This document shows positions 1 to 12,100 of a stretch of 64,000 bases of DNA, piece after piece (within the stretch, counting starts at the first letter, position 1; the number at the start of each line of letters is the position of its first letter). The notes beneath the pieces are model-generated. The model ran no database searches. It was not told where the DNA came from and worked only from the letters and a program-made list of their open reading frames with translations. The stretch is from contig CAUYUJ010005003.1 of the NCBI GenBank assembly GCA_963575745.1, positions 170,441 to 234,440 on the forward strand. The letters run 5' to 3'. The DNA comes from Prorocentrum cordatum (lineage: Eukaryota; Sar; Dinophyceae; Prorocentrales; Prorocentraceae). The position numbers and the translations under genes were made by a program.

Positions 1-1365
1 CTCCTCCTCCTCTTTATCCTTATCCTACTCCTGCCCTTGTCCTCCTACCCGTGCCTCCCATCCCCAATCCAACCCTTCTCATCCACGTCCCTCCTCCCGT
101 GCATCCCCGTGCCCAGGTGACGGCCACCTACGCTGATAATTCGGCGAGCCCCAGGGTGGACGGGGTGAAGCCGCCCTCATTTACGCGCGGCCGTGTCTCG
201 CTGGACATAGCGCGAGGACCCGCGCACGGAGTTTGACGAGGGGGAGATGACAGAGCGGTACAGTCAAGTCGCTGAAATAAAGACCGCGTTCGGGACGGGG
301 CTCTGGTTTTGGGCGCCGTTCCTTAGACTTTGTCGTGGAACGTATTTGCGGTCGTTTGCCTACCGTGGCCAGAACAGTCCATCCGTGCCTTATTACAGCC
401 AAGACGCTGAAATAAGGAACACTTTGGATTCGGAAAGGGCTCGATGTTCCTTACGTCCGCCCGCGGTTGTTCCTCTCGCCCTTCTCGTGCACCCAGGCTT
501 TTTTGAAGCCGCAGGGGGGCTTCGTTCCTAAGGTAGCGCCCCTTATTTCAGTGGCCCGACTGTCTGCGTTCAAGGGGGTGGGGTGCGGGTGCGTCGCAGA
601 ACCATGCACCGACAGTGACCGCCGGATCGAGTGCAGTTCCCCAGCGGAGAGCACGCGCGCAGTTTCGATCACCTTTTAGCCAGGTAATTTTCGAGTTTCG
701 TTCGCTACTCTCGCGGACGTCGTGATGATTGAATCCAAGTGCCGAGCTCAGTGTGCTGCATGGGCAAGCCACGGCGCGAGCGCGGCACTGCAGTTCTGAG
801 CGAGTGCGCGCAGGGCATGAGCCCCAACGGCGAGCGACACGCTTCCAGGATGTCGGCGAAATTAGTTTATTTCTACGTCATGCACCTTCAAGCGCCTTCC
901 TGCTTCAAATTCGGACGGTTCTTTTCATTCTATCATATTCAAGGGTGGGGCGGGTGCCCACTACATTTCCAACGCGTTCCTACTTCATGGTTCTACCTAC
1001 GTCTCTCAGCCGACGGGCCCGCACCGATGGTGAGCATGCAATCCGATCGCGGATGGTGGAGAAACCTCAGCATCCCCGTGCCATGGCGCTGCATCTGATT
1101 GCCGTTGTCCCTCGTGACTCGTCGCGTGCCCGCTCTTCCCGCCCCTGCAGTGTGCTGCACTATGGGTCCAATGGCATTGGGGGTTGGCCTCAAACACAAC
1201 CCTCATTCGGAAAGACGCCTTCACCCAAATGCCATGTCCCGTGCCCCCCGCCAGGCGAGCGACGCAAACATTAGTTTGGCGAAGGACCCAACCATATGCA
1301 GCTGCGGGCGCCGCGGTTGTGAAGACAGTCGTCGGTGGAACCCCCATGCGGCGCCGCAAAACTTG
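1..1365. other. no gene seen; repeat fragments
   Basis: No convincing coding stretch on either strand. The start is TCC-rich. About 395-560 is one copy of dispersed repeat family D (also at 7,045-7,205, with a weaker partial copy at 240-300). About 944-1,010 is one copy of family E (also near 50,940 and 51,300, inverted). Confidence 0.6.
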
Positions 1366-1845
1366 TGAAGGGCGTGCCGATTTAGGGAGGTGGGCGGGTG
1401 CATGCGAACCCTCCCACTGGGACATTCGGCGTCCCCCCCCCCCCCCACATGGGGCCACAATCCGCGCGAGTGGTGTGCAGACACGGGCGCTCGCCCACGT
1501 GCGAACTGCACCGCGGAGAATCGGTGGAACTCGATATGGGGGCCACGAAGCGCGCGAAGGGTGTGCCGAAACGGGCGCGACGCCCATGTGCGAACTGCAC
1601 CGCGGAGACCTTCGGTGGAACCCCCTGGGGGCCACGAAGCGTGTGAGGGGTGTGCCGAAACGGGCGCGATGCCCACATGCGAACTACACCATTGGGACCT
1701 TCGGTGGGGAGCCCCATAGGGCCGCGAATAATGTGAGTGGTGTACCGAAACGGGCGCGGCGCCCACATGCGAACTGCGCCGCTGTGGCTTTCGGCGTAGC
1801 TCCTTATGGGACCACGAAGCGCGTGAAGGGCGCGTCGAAGCATAG
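1366..1845 (+). repeat. 88-90 bp tandem repeat, about 5 copies
   Basis: The marker TGTGCCGAAACGGGCGCG recurs in diverged form at 1,474, 1,562, 1,651, 1,741 and 1,831, giving spacings of 88, 89, 90 and 90 bp; a poorer copy with a poly-C run lies upstream at about 1,373. The period is close to 30 codons, so reading frames look protein-like across the array, but copies drift in frame, so I treat it as a minisatellite and not a gene. Confidence 0.85.
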
Positions 1846-2235
1846 ACGATGCAATTATAGGGAAGAGAGGGGGGGCATGAGGATGAAGGAGGGAACGCGG
1901 GGCGTTGTCTCTTCAAAACGGGGGCCGTACACGACAGGATGGTTGGGAACATAGCACGATTCACCGACGTAAACTGCCCGCGTAAGGTCGCGCGCGTTAA
2001 GCGCCACCGCCTCTACACCATAGCGTTCCGCAGTGGCGGCCCACGCAAGCCGCGGCGCAAGGTCGGCCAACATAAAGTGTGTTTTATAGAAGCGCACATG
2101 TGCAGTGCAGTTGTTTGCTGATGATCGGGCGCCCGCCCATTTCATCACCGATGGCGGTTGGCTGGGGGCGAGCTTCGGGTTGGCAGCACCGCTGCCGAAC
2201 GATGTCGGGCTCCTCATCTCGTCCCATGCCCTCCG

Positions 2236-2420
2236 CCTCCTCCTCCCGCGTCTTCTCCATCCTTCCCCGCCCCGCCTTCTCCTCCTCATCCTCCGCCGCC
2301 TCTTCCTCCTCATTCTCCTCCTCCTCGTCCTCCTCCTCCTCCTCCTCCTCCTACTCCTCCTCCTCCTCCTCCTCCTCCTCCTCCTCCTCCTCCTCCCCCC
2401 TCCTCCCCCCCCCGCTCCCA
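2236..2420 (+). repeat. TCC trinucleotide microsatellite
   Basis: Long (TCC)n tract, purest from about 2,316 to 2,406. It lies upstream of the first ATG of the large ORF at 3,012, and the open frame running through it is an artefact of the repeat. Confidence 0.95.
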
Positions 2421-3011
2421 CTCCCCCGCTGCCTCGCCCCCGCCCGCGCACCTTGCCCTCCGACCCAACCCAACCCGCGCGCAACTCGGCTTGCAACGCC
2501 CACGCGGCGGCGATTGCGATGCGTGCACGGGGTTGGCTGGTGCATCTCTTCGGCCGCGCTAACGCGAGCATGCCCGCGCGCGCAACGGCCAGCTGGTTGG
2601 GCCCGACCGACGCGGCCGCGGTGGCGCTGGCCGCTGGGCACTTCCCAACGCGGGCGTGGCAATGCGAGTCGGCGAGTCGGGCGGGCGCGGTACCATGGGA
2701 ACGCGCCAGGTGCATGCCGCGAGGGATGTGCCCACTTGGCCGGGGCTAAGACATCAATGGCCTCATCGCGCCCCCGCGAGTCGGCAAGGCGGGGCCCTGG
2801 CGAGGCCCGATGCCAAGGGCGCCCTACGGTCAGGGCACTCTGTGAAAACCTTGCGCGGGACCCTCTGCGGGGGGGCGGGGCGCGGGCGGGTCCCAACCGC
2901 AAAACCAATATAGCAACGTGGGCGCCTGAACCGATCCGTTCCAGCCGCCATCGGCTCGAGCTGTTGCTTGTTCGGGGCGCACTCGGCCGAGCTGCGCTCG
3001 CGGCGTCGACC

Positions 3012-5085
3012 ATGCCGCCGAAGAAGAAGCCCCGATGGGACATCAGCCCGTCACCTGAGCCTCACGCCGCCGATGGTGGTCCGCAGCTTTGTTGGGACAG
3101 CCCCGCTGGGGATGACGGGCGCGACGAGGCCAATGCAGCGCGGTACGCAGCAGGAGAACGCCTCTGTGAGATGTGGCTTCTCGGGTACTGCGAGGGCAGA
3201 CTCACGGCCAAAGACGTGTGCTCGTCCGCGTGGCTCGCCCGCGAGTCGGGCGCCGCAGGACCGCTCCACCTCTACATGCTTCGCCCCGACAGCGCGACGG
3301 GCAACTTCCAGAAGAAGCTAGACCGCGCCTTCAAGTTCGTCAAGATGGTGGACCCCGTGGACGTCGATGCGCCGATGCTCCGCAGGAGGTCTGAGCGGGT
3401 TTCGGGCAGCGTGCTGCTGACGCCGCCGCACGAAGCCATCTCCGCGGAGCACTTGGCTGACCCTGAATTGGCGGGCAAGCTGGATGGGGGGATCGCTGGC
3501 AGCCCTGAGTGGGCCGACGCGTACGCGCAGCACCCTGCAGTGCGCGCCGCGGCGGGTCGCCCAGTGCACCCCGTGGCGTTGTACATCGACGGGGTCCGCT
3601 ACACCCGATCGATCGGCCTGGGTCGCGCCGACTCGTTCATTGGTTTCTTCGTGTACAGCCTGATCAGCCAGAAGCGCCACTTAGTCGGGCTGTTGAAGAA
3701 GTCGAAGCAGTGCAAGTGCGGCTGCAAGGGCTGGTGCACGCTCTGGTGCATATTTCGGTTCTTGGCGTGGAGCTTCAGCGCCGCGATGGTCGGGCAGAGG
3801 CCAGCGCAGAAATGGGATGGCACCGCGTTCGGGGAGGGCGACCACTACGGGGCCATGGCGCGGGCTAGCCCCGCCCTCCCCTGCCGAATCGCCCTTGTCC
3901 AAATCAAGGGCGATTGGATGGAGTTCTGCAGCGCGTTGGGCTTCCCGAACTGGCAGACGAAATACACGCCATGCATATTTTGCAGGGCGACTAAAGACGA
4001 GCTCTACCAGTTCTCCAGCTTGACCTCGAAGACGCATGGGTGGGGCACGTACGCCGACGACGCCTATGACGCGCAGTGCACAGCCTGCGAGGTCACTGTC
4101 ACCCTGGCTTCTGAAGATGATCGGGTCCACCTCCTGGGCAATTTGAAGTGGGACATGTCCAAGACAAAGGGTCTTGGCGGCAGAACGTGCGCGGGCAATG
4201 TCCCGCGTTTCGGCTTGGAAGCACATGACCGCCTGGAACCGTCTGATGAGCTCCCCGACATCGGTGCTTTGTCAACAACGCCCATGCCGCCCGAGGGGCT
4301 GCGATTGACTTTCTGGAGGCGCCACTACGTTGGCAAAGCCGCCACCGACCCCGTGCTCCGCCGCAACCCGCTTTTGTGCCCGAGCGTCATCGGCAATGTG
4401 CGAGCCGTCCTGCGCGTTGACACGTTGCATACGTTATACCTCGGAGTTTGCCAAGTCTACATCCAGACTGTCCTCTGGAAGCTCGTGTCCAAGAACGTGT
4501 TTAACGTCCAATGCGGAGTCGCAAAGGACAGGGTCGGCCTCTGCTTCCGCCATCTATTCAACCATCTTCATAAGTTCTACGCCGATGAGGAGGTTGACCA
4601 GTCAGATCGGATTGCAGAATGCACGCCCGCCATGTGGGGCGATGGTCCCACAGGGCAGTGCCACACCAAGGCGGTCGAGGTCGGCCCTTTGATCTCGTGG
4701 GCCGTGCGCCTGCTTGCCGACTACCAGCTCCCTGGTGACGTGGGAGTGCATTTACGGTTGGCTGGCCAGGCCCTGAATAAGCACATGACAATCATGAAAA
4801 CTGAGCCGCAGAGAATGTCGGATGAGGCAACGCAGGGCCTTATCGATACTTTTCATCGCCATACATCACTGATGATGCGCGTGGGAGCCCGCTTCGTCCC
4901 CAAACACCACCTTTGGGCGCACCTTGTTCAATGCGCGGCGGCCAATGGGAACCCAAGGTTTTACAGCACGTTTTTGGATGAGACCCTTAATGGTGTGGTC
5001 GCCACCATGGCGAAGGCTGGGCACTCCAAAACTTGGGAGCGCCGCATTTTCACGCGCCTGCAGCTTGTACCATTATTCAATAAGG
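3012..5085 (+). CDS. transposase-like protein, large first exon
   Basis: Open frame of 691 codons; if not spliced it stops at 5,118-5,120. The ATG at 3,012 begins MPPKKKPRW, a nuclear-localisation-like basic start; the open frame upstream runs through a TCC repeat and is ignored. I recall this as a large family of uncharacterised proteins in dinoflagellate genomes. Visible landmarks are a Cys cluster (C234, C236, C238, C242, C246), a second pair around CIFC, an IKGDW motif with D301, VDTLHTLYLGV with D470 and H473, and FLDETLN with D656/E657 near the end. Spaced acidic residues plus a D-x-x-H block resemble RNase H-fold DDE transposases such as Tnp2-type enzymes, but I cannot assign a catalytic triad. 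The exon ends AAG G|GTAAGT, a strong splice donor, in frame with the next predicted exon at 5,784. The alternative is an intronless transposon ORF ending at 5,120. Confidence 0.7.
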
Positions 5086-5783
5086 GTAAGTATTTTGCAT
5101 CTGTGCACGGCGGTGTTTGAGTTGGGGTTCCCCCACGGGCAGAATTGACAGTTGACAGCGCACGCGCGCATGCTATATATATATATATACATATGGAAAG
5201 GTACACCAAATCATATATATATACACATACTATAAAGTGTGTATACATCAGCGCGCGTGCATCACGTTTATCTGATCGGCCCGCCAAAGGCGCCCGAGCA
5301 AGATCAGGCCGCAGCCCGCGGGGAGAGAGCCCACATATATAAATAGTATAAGCACCCGAGCGAACGACCCTCTAAGCGGGAACAGCAATGCCCAGATATC
5401 GATAATGCTGCGCCTCGCGAAAGATAGAACAGCAGCAGAGTGGACTCCTGCGTCCCGCTGGTCTCTATGATGTCGAGATCTTTGGCAGGCACAACCCTGC
5501 TTGCAACCCTCCCTTCCCGCCCGTGCCCCGCGCCCTCCTGTGCAGATCCGCTGGGCCCGAGCAAGCGGTTTTGGGGGGGTACTCTGCGCGCGATGACTGG
5601 GAAACGCAGGCGCGACCCCACGCCGATCCCAGCAGACCTCAAGAGACAGGTGGGGGTCATAACGTATACCGAACGGTGCTAGGACGAGGATATCCGTTCC
5701 AGAACGTTCTAGTCTCAGAGCGTTCTGGAACGCTCCGCAAAGGCGGCGCCCGAGACATCCTCCAGAGCCGTCGGGTCTCAGAG
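5086..5783 (+). other. predicted intron 1 (GT-AG)
   Basis: Starts GTAAGT and ends CAGAG. It holds a TA-rich stretch (5,171-5,236) and, near 5,700-5,735, two short perfect hairpins around GAACGTTC and AGCGTTCTGGAACGCT. No coding texture was seen inside it. Confidence 0.45.
5171..5236. repeat. TA-rich microsatellite
   Basis: Alternating TATATA with interspersed CATA, inside predicted intron 1. Confidence 0.8.
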
Positions 5784-8700
5784 ATTCCAGATTTATCCCG
5801 AGGGTCAACTCACAATACCCCACCTTCAGCACTGTTGCGCCCCGCGCGCCCGACAAGGCTGGCCCAGAGGGCGTGTGTAAGTTTCTGCGCAACGAGTTCA
5901 AAAAGATGTTCCCGAACGAGACGTTCGACCGCCGTGCACCGCAGGACGCGAGGGGAGGGCAGGATAGTCAAGGCTCGCTTCGACTCCTCCGATTCGATAC
6001 GATCCGATTCCAATGGATTCCGATTCCGATTCGGTTCGATTTCGATGTATTCCGAATCCGATTCGATTCGACTCTTGATTCCGACTCGGACTGCGATTTC
6101 CGCTGAGTCGATTCATCCCGACTTGGCGGCCGATGACCGCTGACCCGATGAATTTAGAATGGCTGCTAAGAATATGCTGAATATTTGATGGAACCGTGTT
6201 GCCCGACCGTGACTCCATTGCACTATGCCTCAACCCTCCTCCTCCTCTTCCCCGCCGTCGGTGGCGCAGGAGTGGATGAACCGCGTGCTGAAAGGGGTCG
6301 GCGCGTTCAAGCACAACATCATTGAGGATTTGGAATTCCTGGGGGTCTTCAGCGGCCACGGCGGCGCGAGCGCGGCGGTGCGGAAGGCTAGGGGCCGGTG
6401 GCGATGACGATGGCGATGACGATGGCGGAGCAAACGATGACTGTGCCGATGGACGGAGCAGGAGAGGGGGGGAGGATGACGATGGTGATGACGACGACGA
6501 TGACGGTGACGACGACGATCGAAAGGAGAAGGATGTAATGAATGGAGGATGCCGTGGGTGATAGGAAGACTAGGAGGAGGAGAATGAGGAGGAGGAGGAG
6601 GAGGAGGAGGAGGAGGAGGAGGAGGAGGGGGAGGAGGAGGAGGAGGAGGAGGAGAATGAGGAGGAGGAGGAGGAGGAGGAGGAGGAGGAGCGAGGGCGAG
6701 GGGGGGGATAGCGTTGCCATGTGCGGGGGATTAGTCGAGGGAGGACGATGCGTACTGGAAGGTGGGAGCGAGGTGAGGAGAGCTCGCGACCCAGCCCCAC
6801 GGAGGCGGGCTTCAAGGCGCAGGAGATCGACGTGCTGCGTCACCCCGACGAGGACGTGTGCACCCCACTGGGCCTTTGGAGCCTAGGATCCCGCTTCTTT
6901 TTTCGAGTGGATGGGTGGGGTGCCTCAATCTCGATCGAGCCTGACAGTTCAGAAACCTCGTTCTCCATCCCCGTCCGCGGAGTTCAAGAGCTAACCTCGC
7001 AGCCCGTCCTCTGGAGCCCAGCCCTTCCAGCCATCGCATGCCCATGTAATCAAGACGCTGATCTAAGGACCACTTTGAGTTCGGAAGAGGCTCGCTGTTT
7101 CTGTGGTTGTTCCTCTAGCCATCCTCGTGCATCGTGGCGCTGTTGGTGCCAAAAACAAGGTTTCGTTCCTATGTGGCGTTCCTTATTGCAGCAACTTTAC
7201 CGTGTTAGAGTTCGCCGTGCAATGATGCTCCCAGGGCTGATGGTGTGCCGCGTCAAGACAGGTGGTGTTGTGTGGATCAACCCGCCTCATGACTCGTGGA
7301 TCATGGGAGGTGACATGGGGTGTAATCGCTCACGCTCTCCCGTTCCCTCTACCTGATCTCCCTCTCCCTCTCTCTTTCATTACATCTCTCTTTCTATCTT
7401 TCTCACCTCTCGCTCTCTCTATTCAACCTCGCACGCTGCGCCGACCTACATTTGCAAGGGTGCAGCGAGAGCTACCGCTCCCCCAGGAGGATGTGGATGA
7501 CGAGGGGGGCGAGGAAAGCTACGACAAGGAATGCACAGTCAAAGGGGGCGGCGGAAAAGACAACGTGGAGATATAGCGACCCACGAACAACACACACACA
7601 CACACCCATAAGGGGATCGGCGGGAGGAGGGCCGGCTGGGTGCGGGTTGTCGGGCCGCGGGGGAAGCTCCCGTTCGAGCGGGGGCCCGCGTCCGAGTTTG
7701 AGATGCAGGCTTTTTGGACTAGGATGCGTATCCTCCGCGCCTCCCTCGATGCTCTCGAGACGCCGACGGCGAGGTCAGGCGCCGCAGGCGCCATCGAGGC
7801 GCGGGCGGGAGGGCCCAGAAGAGTAAGCCAGTGGATGGCGTCGGTGATAGCTCCCCTCCTCCCCCCCCCCTCCTCCTCCTCCTCCTCCTCCTCCTCCTCC
7901 TCCTCCTCCTCCTCCTCCTCCTCCTCCTCCTCCTCCTCCTCCCCCTCGCCGAAGGTGACACCACTCGCTCGAAGGACATATTGGGTGACTTGACGAAGCA
8001 GGACGTGGTTGATGGCAACTATGTGGTAGAGCTGGTGGAGGCTCTGAGCGTGACGTGCAACGATTGGGGGATTCACTGCATCCTCGACACGTCCGTGCTG
8101 TCCCGCTTCGTCATGCACCCGAATCAGGATATGGGAATCAGAGCGAGCTGGGATGGGGAGGGGCCGGCAAGGGGTAGGGGTGGCAGGATGGGAGGAGGAG
8201 AGAAGACAGGGGGGGAGGGGAACATACACAAGTGAGCGAGAGAGAGGGAGAAAGGGAGAAAGAGAGAGAGGGATACAGTCAACCCGCATAATAAGGATGG
8301 GCAACCTTCCCATGATACCCTTGCATCCTTGTTTGTCCCTTCGGCCCATCCTTGACCACTTTCTCTGGCCGTGCCCCTCTCGAAAAGCGTCGAACTGGCC
8401 CTCCAAGGCCCTTGCGTCCTTATCGCGCATCCTTACTAGACGGGTTGACTGTAGCACGAGACAACGAGGAGTAGAGTCAGCGCCGAAACCTACCCCCAGA
8501 ACACAATCGGGGGGGGCCCTCGCCCACCCGCCCTGCGGTTCCATGGATCGTGACAGGAGATGGGGAGAAGGAGGGGGAACAGGAGGAGGAGGATGCGATA
8601 GATGATGAAGGCGGTGAAGATCAACGATGTCATAACCTCCCAGATCCGACAGCCCAGATCCGACAGCTCCACATATACAGTGGAGAACCGTGCCAAGAAA

Positions 8701-9087
8701 CGCCCTGCATGCCTGCAGGGTGCCCTGGGTGTCTTGGGTTCCGACGGATTTGCGATGGAAAGAGTGGCGCGAATTGACGTCCTGGAGTCTCAGGGGTGGG
8801 TTTCTTGTGGAAGGTCTCTTGCGGTCGAGCCCCTGTGCAGGTGGCGCGATTGACTTAACCTTCGCTTTGGAAGGGGTAATCCAGATTTCGTAACAAAGGG
8901 AGGGGGGTCTCATTTCGGGGGGGGGGTCTCTTTCATGATATCTTGGAGGGCCTGGGGGGTCTGGGGACGATGTCTCGGAGGTTCTCCCACGGGGGGAAGT
9001 CTGACATGGCTTGTCTTGGAGGGTTCCAGACCCACTCCCTTGTATGGAAATCTGAAATTACTCTATTGACGCTCTTCTCGTTTGCCC

Positions 9088-9161
<74 letters not shown>

Positions 9162-12100
9162 ACCACCCCCTCCCCCGCCCCCGCCCCCCCCCCACCCCCT
9201 TCGACGAGGCGTGTGATATCGATTCACATTCAACGGCGGGTTCACTCAAGCCCAGGTGAAGTTGCGCAAATACCTCAAGCTGATGGACGTCTACGGCTGG
9301 CTCGGAGGCGATTCGATTCGTAGGTCGTCATGCTTGATCGCAGCAGTGGAATTGAGTTTCGAGGGGCCCCTCGATCGTGTCCAGATTTGTTTCGGCCTCG
9401 CTGCTAATCCCCGTGGCCGACCCCACGCCCATCCCCTGCTGCCTCTTCTCCCCTCCCCCCCTCCCGCCCCATCTCCCCTCCATCCCCTCCCGCCTCTGGT
9501 AGCCCGCCCTCTCCCCTCCATCACCTCCCACATCTGTTAGCCCGCCCCAGCGCCCGCATTGCAGTCGCGTGCTCCAGGTGAGGAGATCCCGCGGACTTTG
9601 CCTGCGCGACTGACAACGTCTCCAGAGATCCACGAGCTGGTCAAGATCTACTTCCAGAAGCCTACAACCCCCTGGATTAAAAAGTGGAGACTGCAGGGGC
9701 CGAGGTAGACGTGGTTTGCCTCCCGTTAGGCAGCGGGGCCCCGGGACACTGTTGGATTTGTTGCCAATTCCGGAGTTTCCGGTGCCTCCATCATCCCTTG
9801 TAATATTATAAAGGCCAAATGGGGCTCCGACCGGAAAGTGGGATTCTGCCTAGGACTTCCTCAAAAAAAGTTTCCGGTCGCCTTCCAGGGCGACCGGAAA
9901 TTCTGCCATGCCACCGGAAAGTGGCGATTCCGCGTGGGACTTCCTCAAAAAAATATTCCGGTCCCTTTTGAGGCCGCCAGTCGAGGATAGAGGTCCGGTC
10001 GAACAGCGACCATCGACTTCCCAGGATCCAGTCCCGATCGAAAGTCGCGGCTCGAAAGCCGGACGACGGACGAATACCAGGATGCGGTTCTTTCGGTGTA
10101 GCTCCGATCTCAACTTTTTAATCCAGGGGGTGGTTCAAAAAATGGTTCGTTTTGCGATGTCGGTGGTTCAAAAAATGGTTCGTTTTGCGATGTCGGTGGG
10201 TTCAAAAAATGGTTCGTTTTGCGATGTCGGTGGTTCAAAATTTGGTTCGTTTTGCGATGTCGGTTCAAAAAATGGTTCGTTTTGCGATGTCGGTGGTTCA
10301 AAAAATGGTTCGTTTTGCGATGTCGGTGGATCAAAAAATGGTTCGTTTTGCGATGTCGGTGGTTCAAAAAATGGTTCGTTTTGCGATGTCGGTGGGTTCA
10401 AAAAATGGTTCGTTTTGCGATGTCGGTGGTTCAAAAAATGGTTCGTTTTGCGATGTCGGTTCAAAAAATGGTTCGTTTTGCGATGTCGGTGGTTCAAAAA
10501 ATGGTTCGTTTTGCGATGTCGGTGGGTTCAAAAAATGTTTCGTTTTGCGATGTCGGTGGTTCAAAAAATGGTTCGTTTTGCGATGTCGGTGGTTCAGAAA
10601 ATGGTTCGTTTTGCGATGTCGGTGGACAACCCCCTGGATTAAAAAGTGGAGACCGCAGGGGCCGAGGTAGACGTGGTTTGCCTCCCGTTAGGCAGCGGGG
10701 CACCGGGACAATGTTGGATTTGTTGCCAATTCCGGAGTTTCCGGTGCCTCCATCATCCCTTTTAATATTATAAAGGCCAAATGGGGCTCCGACCGGAAAG
10801 TGGGATTCTGCTTAGGACTTCCTCAAAAAAAGTTTCCGGTCGCCTTCCAGGGCGACCGGAAATTCGGCCATGCCACCGGAAAGTGGCGATTCCGCGTGGG
10901 ACTTCCTCAAAAAAATATTCCGGTCCCTTTTGAGGCCCCGCCAGTGAGGATAGGGATCCTCGAACAGCGACCCATCGACCCTCGAGGATTCCAGTCCCCG
11001 ATCGAAAGTCGCGGCTCGAAAGCGGACGACGGACGAAGCCAGGATGCGGTCTTTCGGTGTTAGCTCCGACTCTAACTTTTTAATCCAGGGGGTTGGTTTC
11101 AAAAAATGGTCGTTTTGCGATGTCGGTGGTTCAAAAAAAATGGTTCGTTTTGGATGTGGTGGGTTCAAAAAAATGGTTCGTTTTTTGCGATGTCGTGGTT
11201 CAAAAAAATGGTTCGTTTTGCGATGTCGTGGTTCAAAAAATGGTTAGTTTTGCGATGTCGGTGGTTCAAAAAATGGTTCGTTTTGCGATGTCGGTGGGTT
11301 CAACAAATGGTTCGTTTTGCGATGTCGGTGGTTCCAAAAATGGTTCGTTTTGCGATGTCGGTGGATCAAAAAATGGTTCGTTTTGCGATGTCGGTGGTTC
11401 AAAAAATGGTTCGTTTTGCGACGTCGGTGGGTTCACAAAATGGTTCGTTTTGCGATGTCGGTGGTTCAAAAAATGGTTCGTTTTGCGATGTCGTGGTTCA
11501 AAAAATGGTTCGTTTTGCGATGTCGGTGGTTCAAAAAATGGTTCGTTTTGCGATGTCGGTGGTTCAAAAAATGGTTCGTTTTGCGATGTCGGTGGTTCAG
11601 AAAATGGTTCGTTTTGCGATGTCGGTGGACAACCTGGATTAAAAAGTGGAGACCGCAGGGGCCGAGGCAGACGTGGTTTGCCTCCCGTTAGGCAGCGGGG
11701 CCCCGGGACAATGTTGGATTTGTTGCCAATTCCGGAGTTTCCGGTGCCTCCATCACCCCTTTTAATATTATAAAGGCCAAATGGGGCTCCGACCGGAAAG
11801 TGGGATTCTGCCTAGGACTTCCTCAAAAAAAGTTTCCGGTCGCCTTCCAGGGCGACCGGAAATTCTGCCATGCCACCGGAAAGTGGCGATTCCGCGTGGG
11901 ACTTCCTCAAAAAAATATTCCGGTCCCTTTTGAGGCCGCCAGTTCGAGGATAGAGGTCCGGTCGAACAGCGACCATCGACTTCCCAGGATCCAGTCCCGA
12001 TCGAAAGTCGCGGCTCGAAAGCCGAACGACGGACGAATACCAGGATGCGGTTCTTTCGGTGTAGCTCCGATCTCAACTTTTTAATCCAGGGGGTGGTTCA

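Noticed and set aside
1184-1964. ~250-codon open frames on both strands
   Set aside because: They arise from the 88-90 bp tandem repeat, whose period is near a multiple of three.
2079-3011. In-frame N-terminal extension of the transposase-like ORF through the TCC tract
   Set aside because: It translates a microsatellite into poly-Ser/Pro and the texture changes sharply at the ATG at 3,012.
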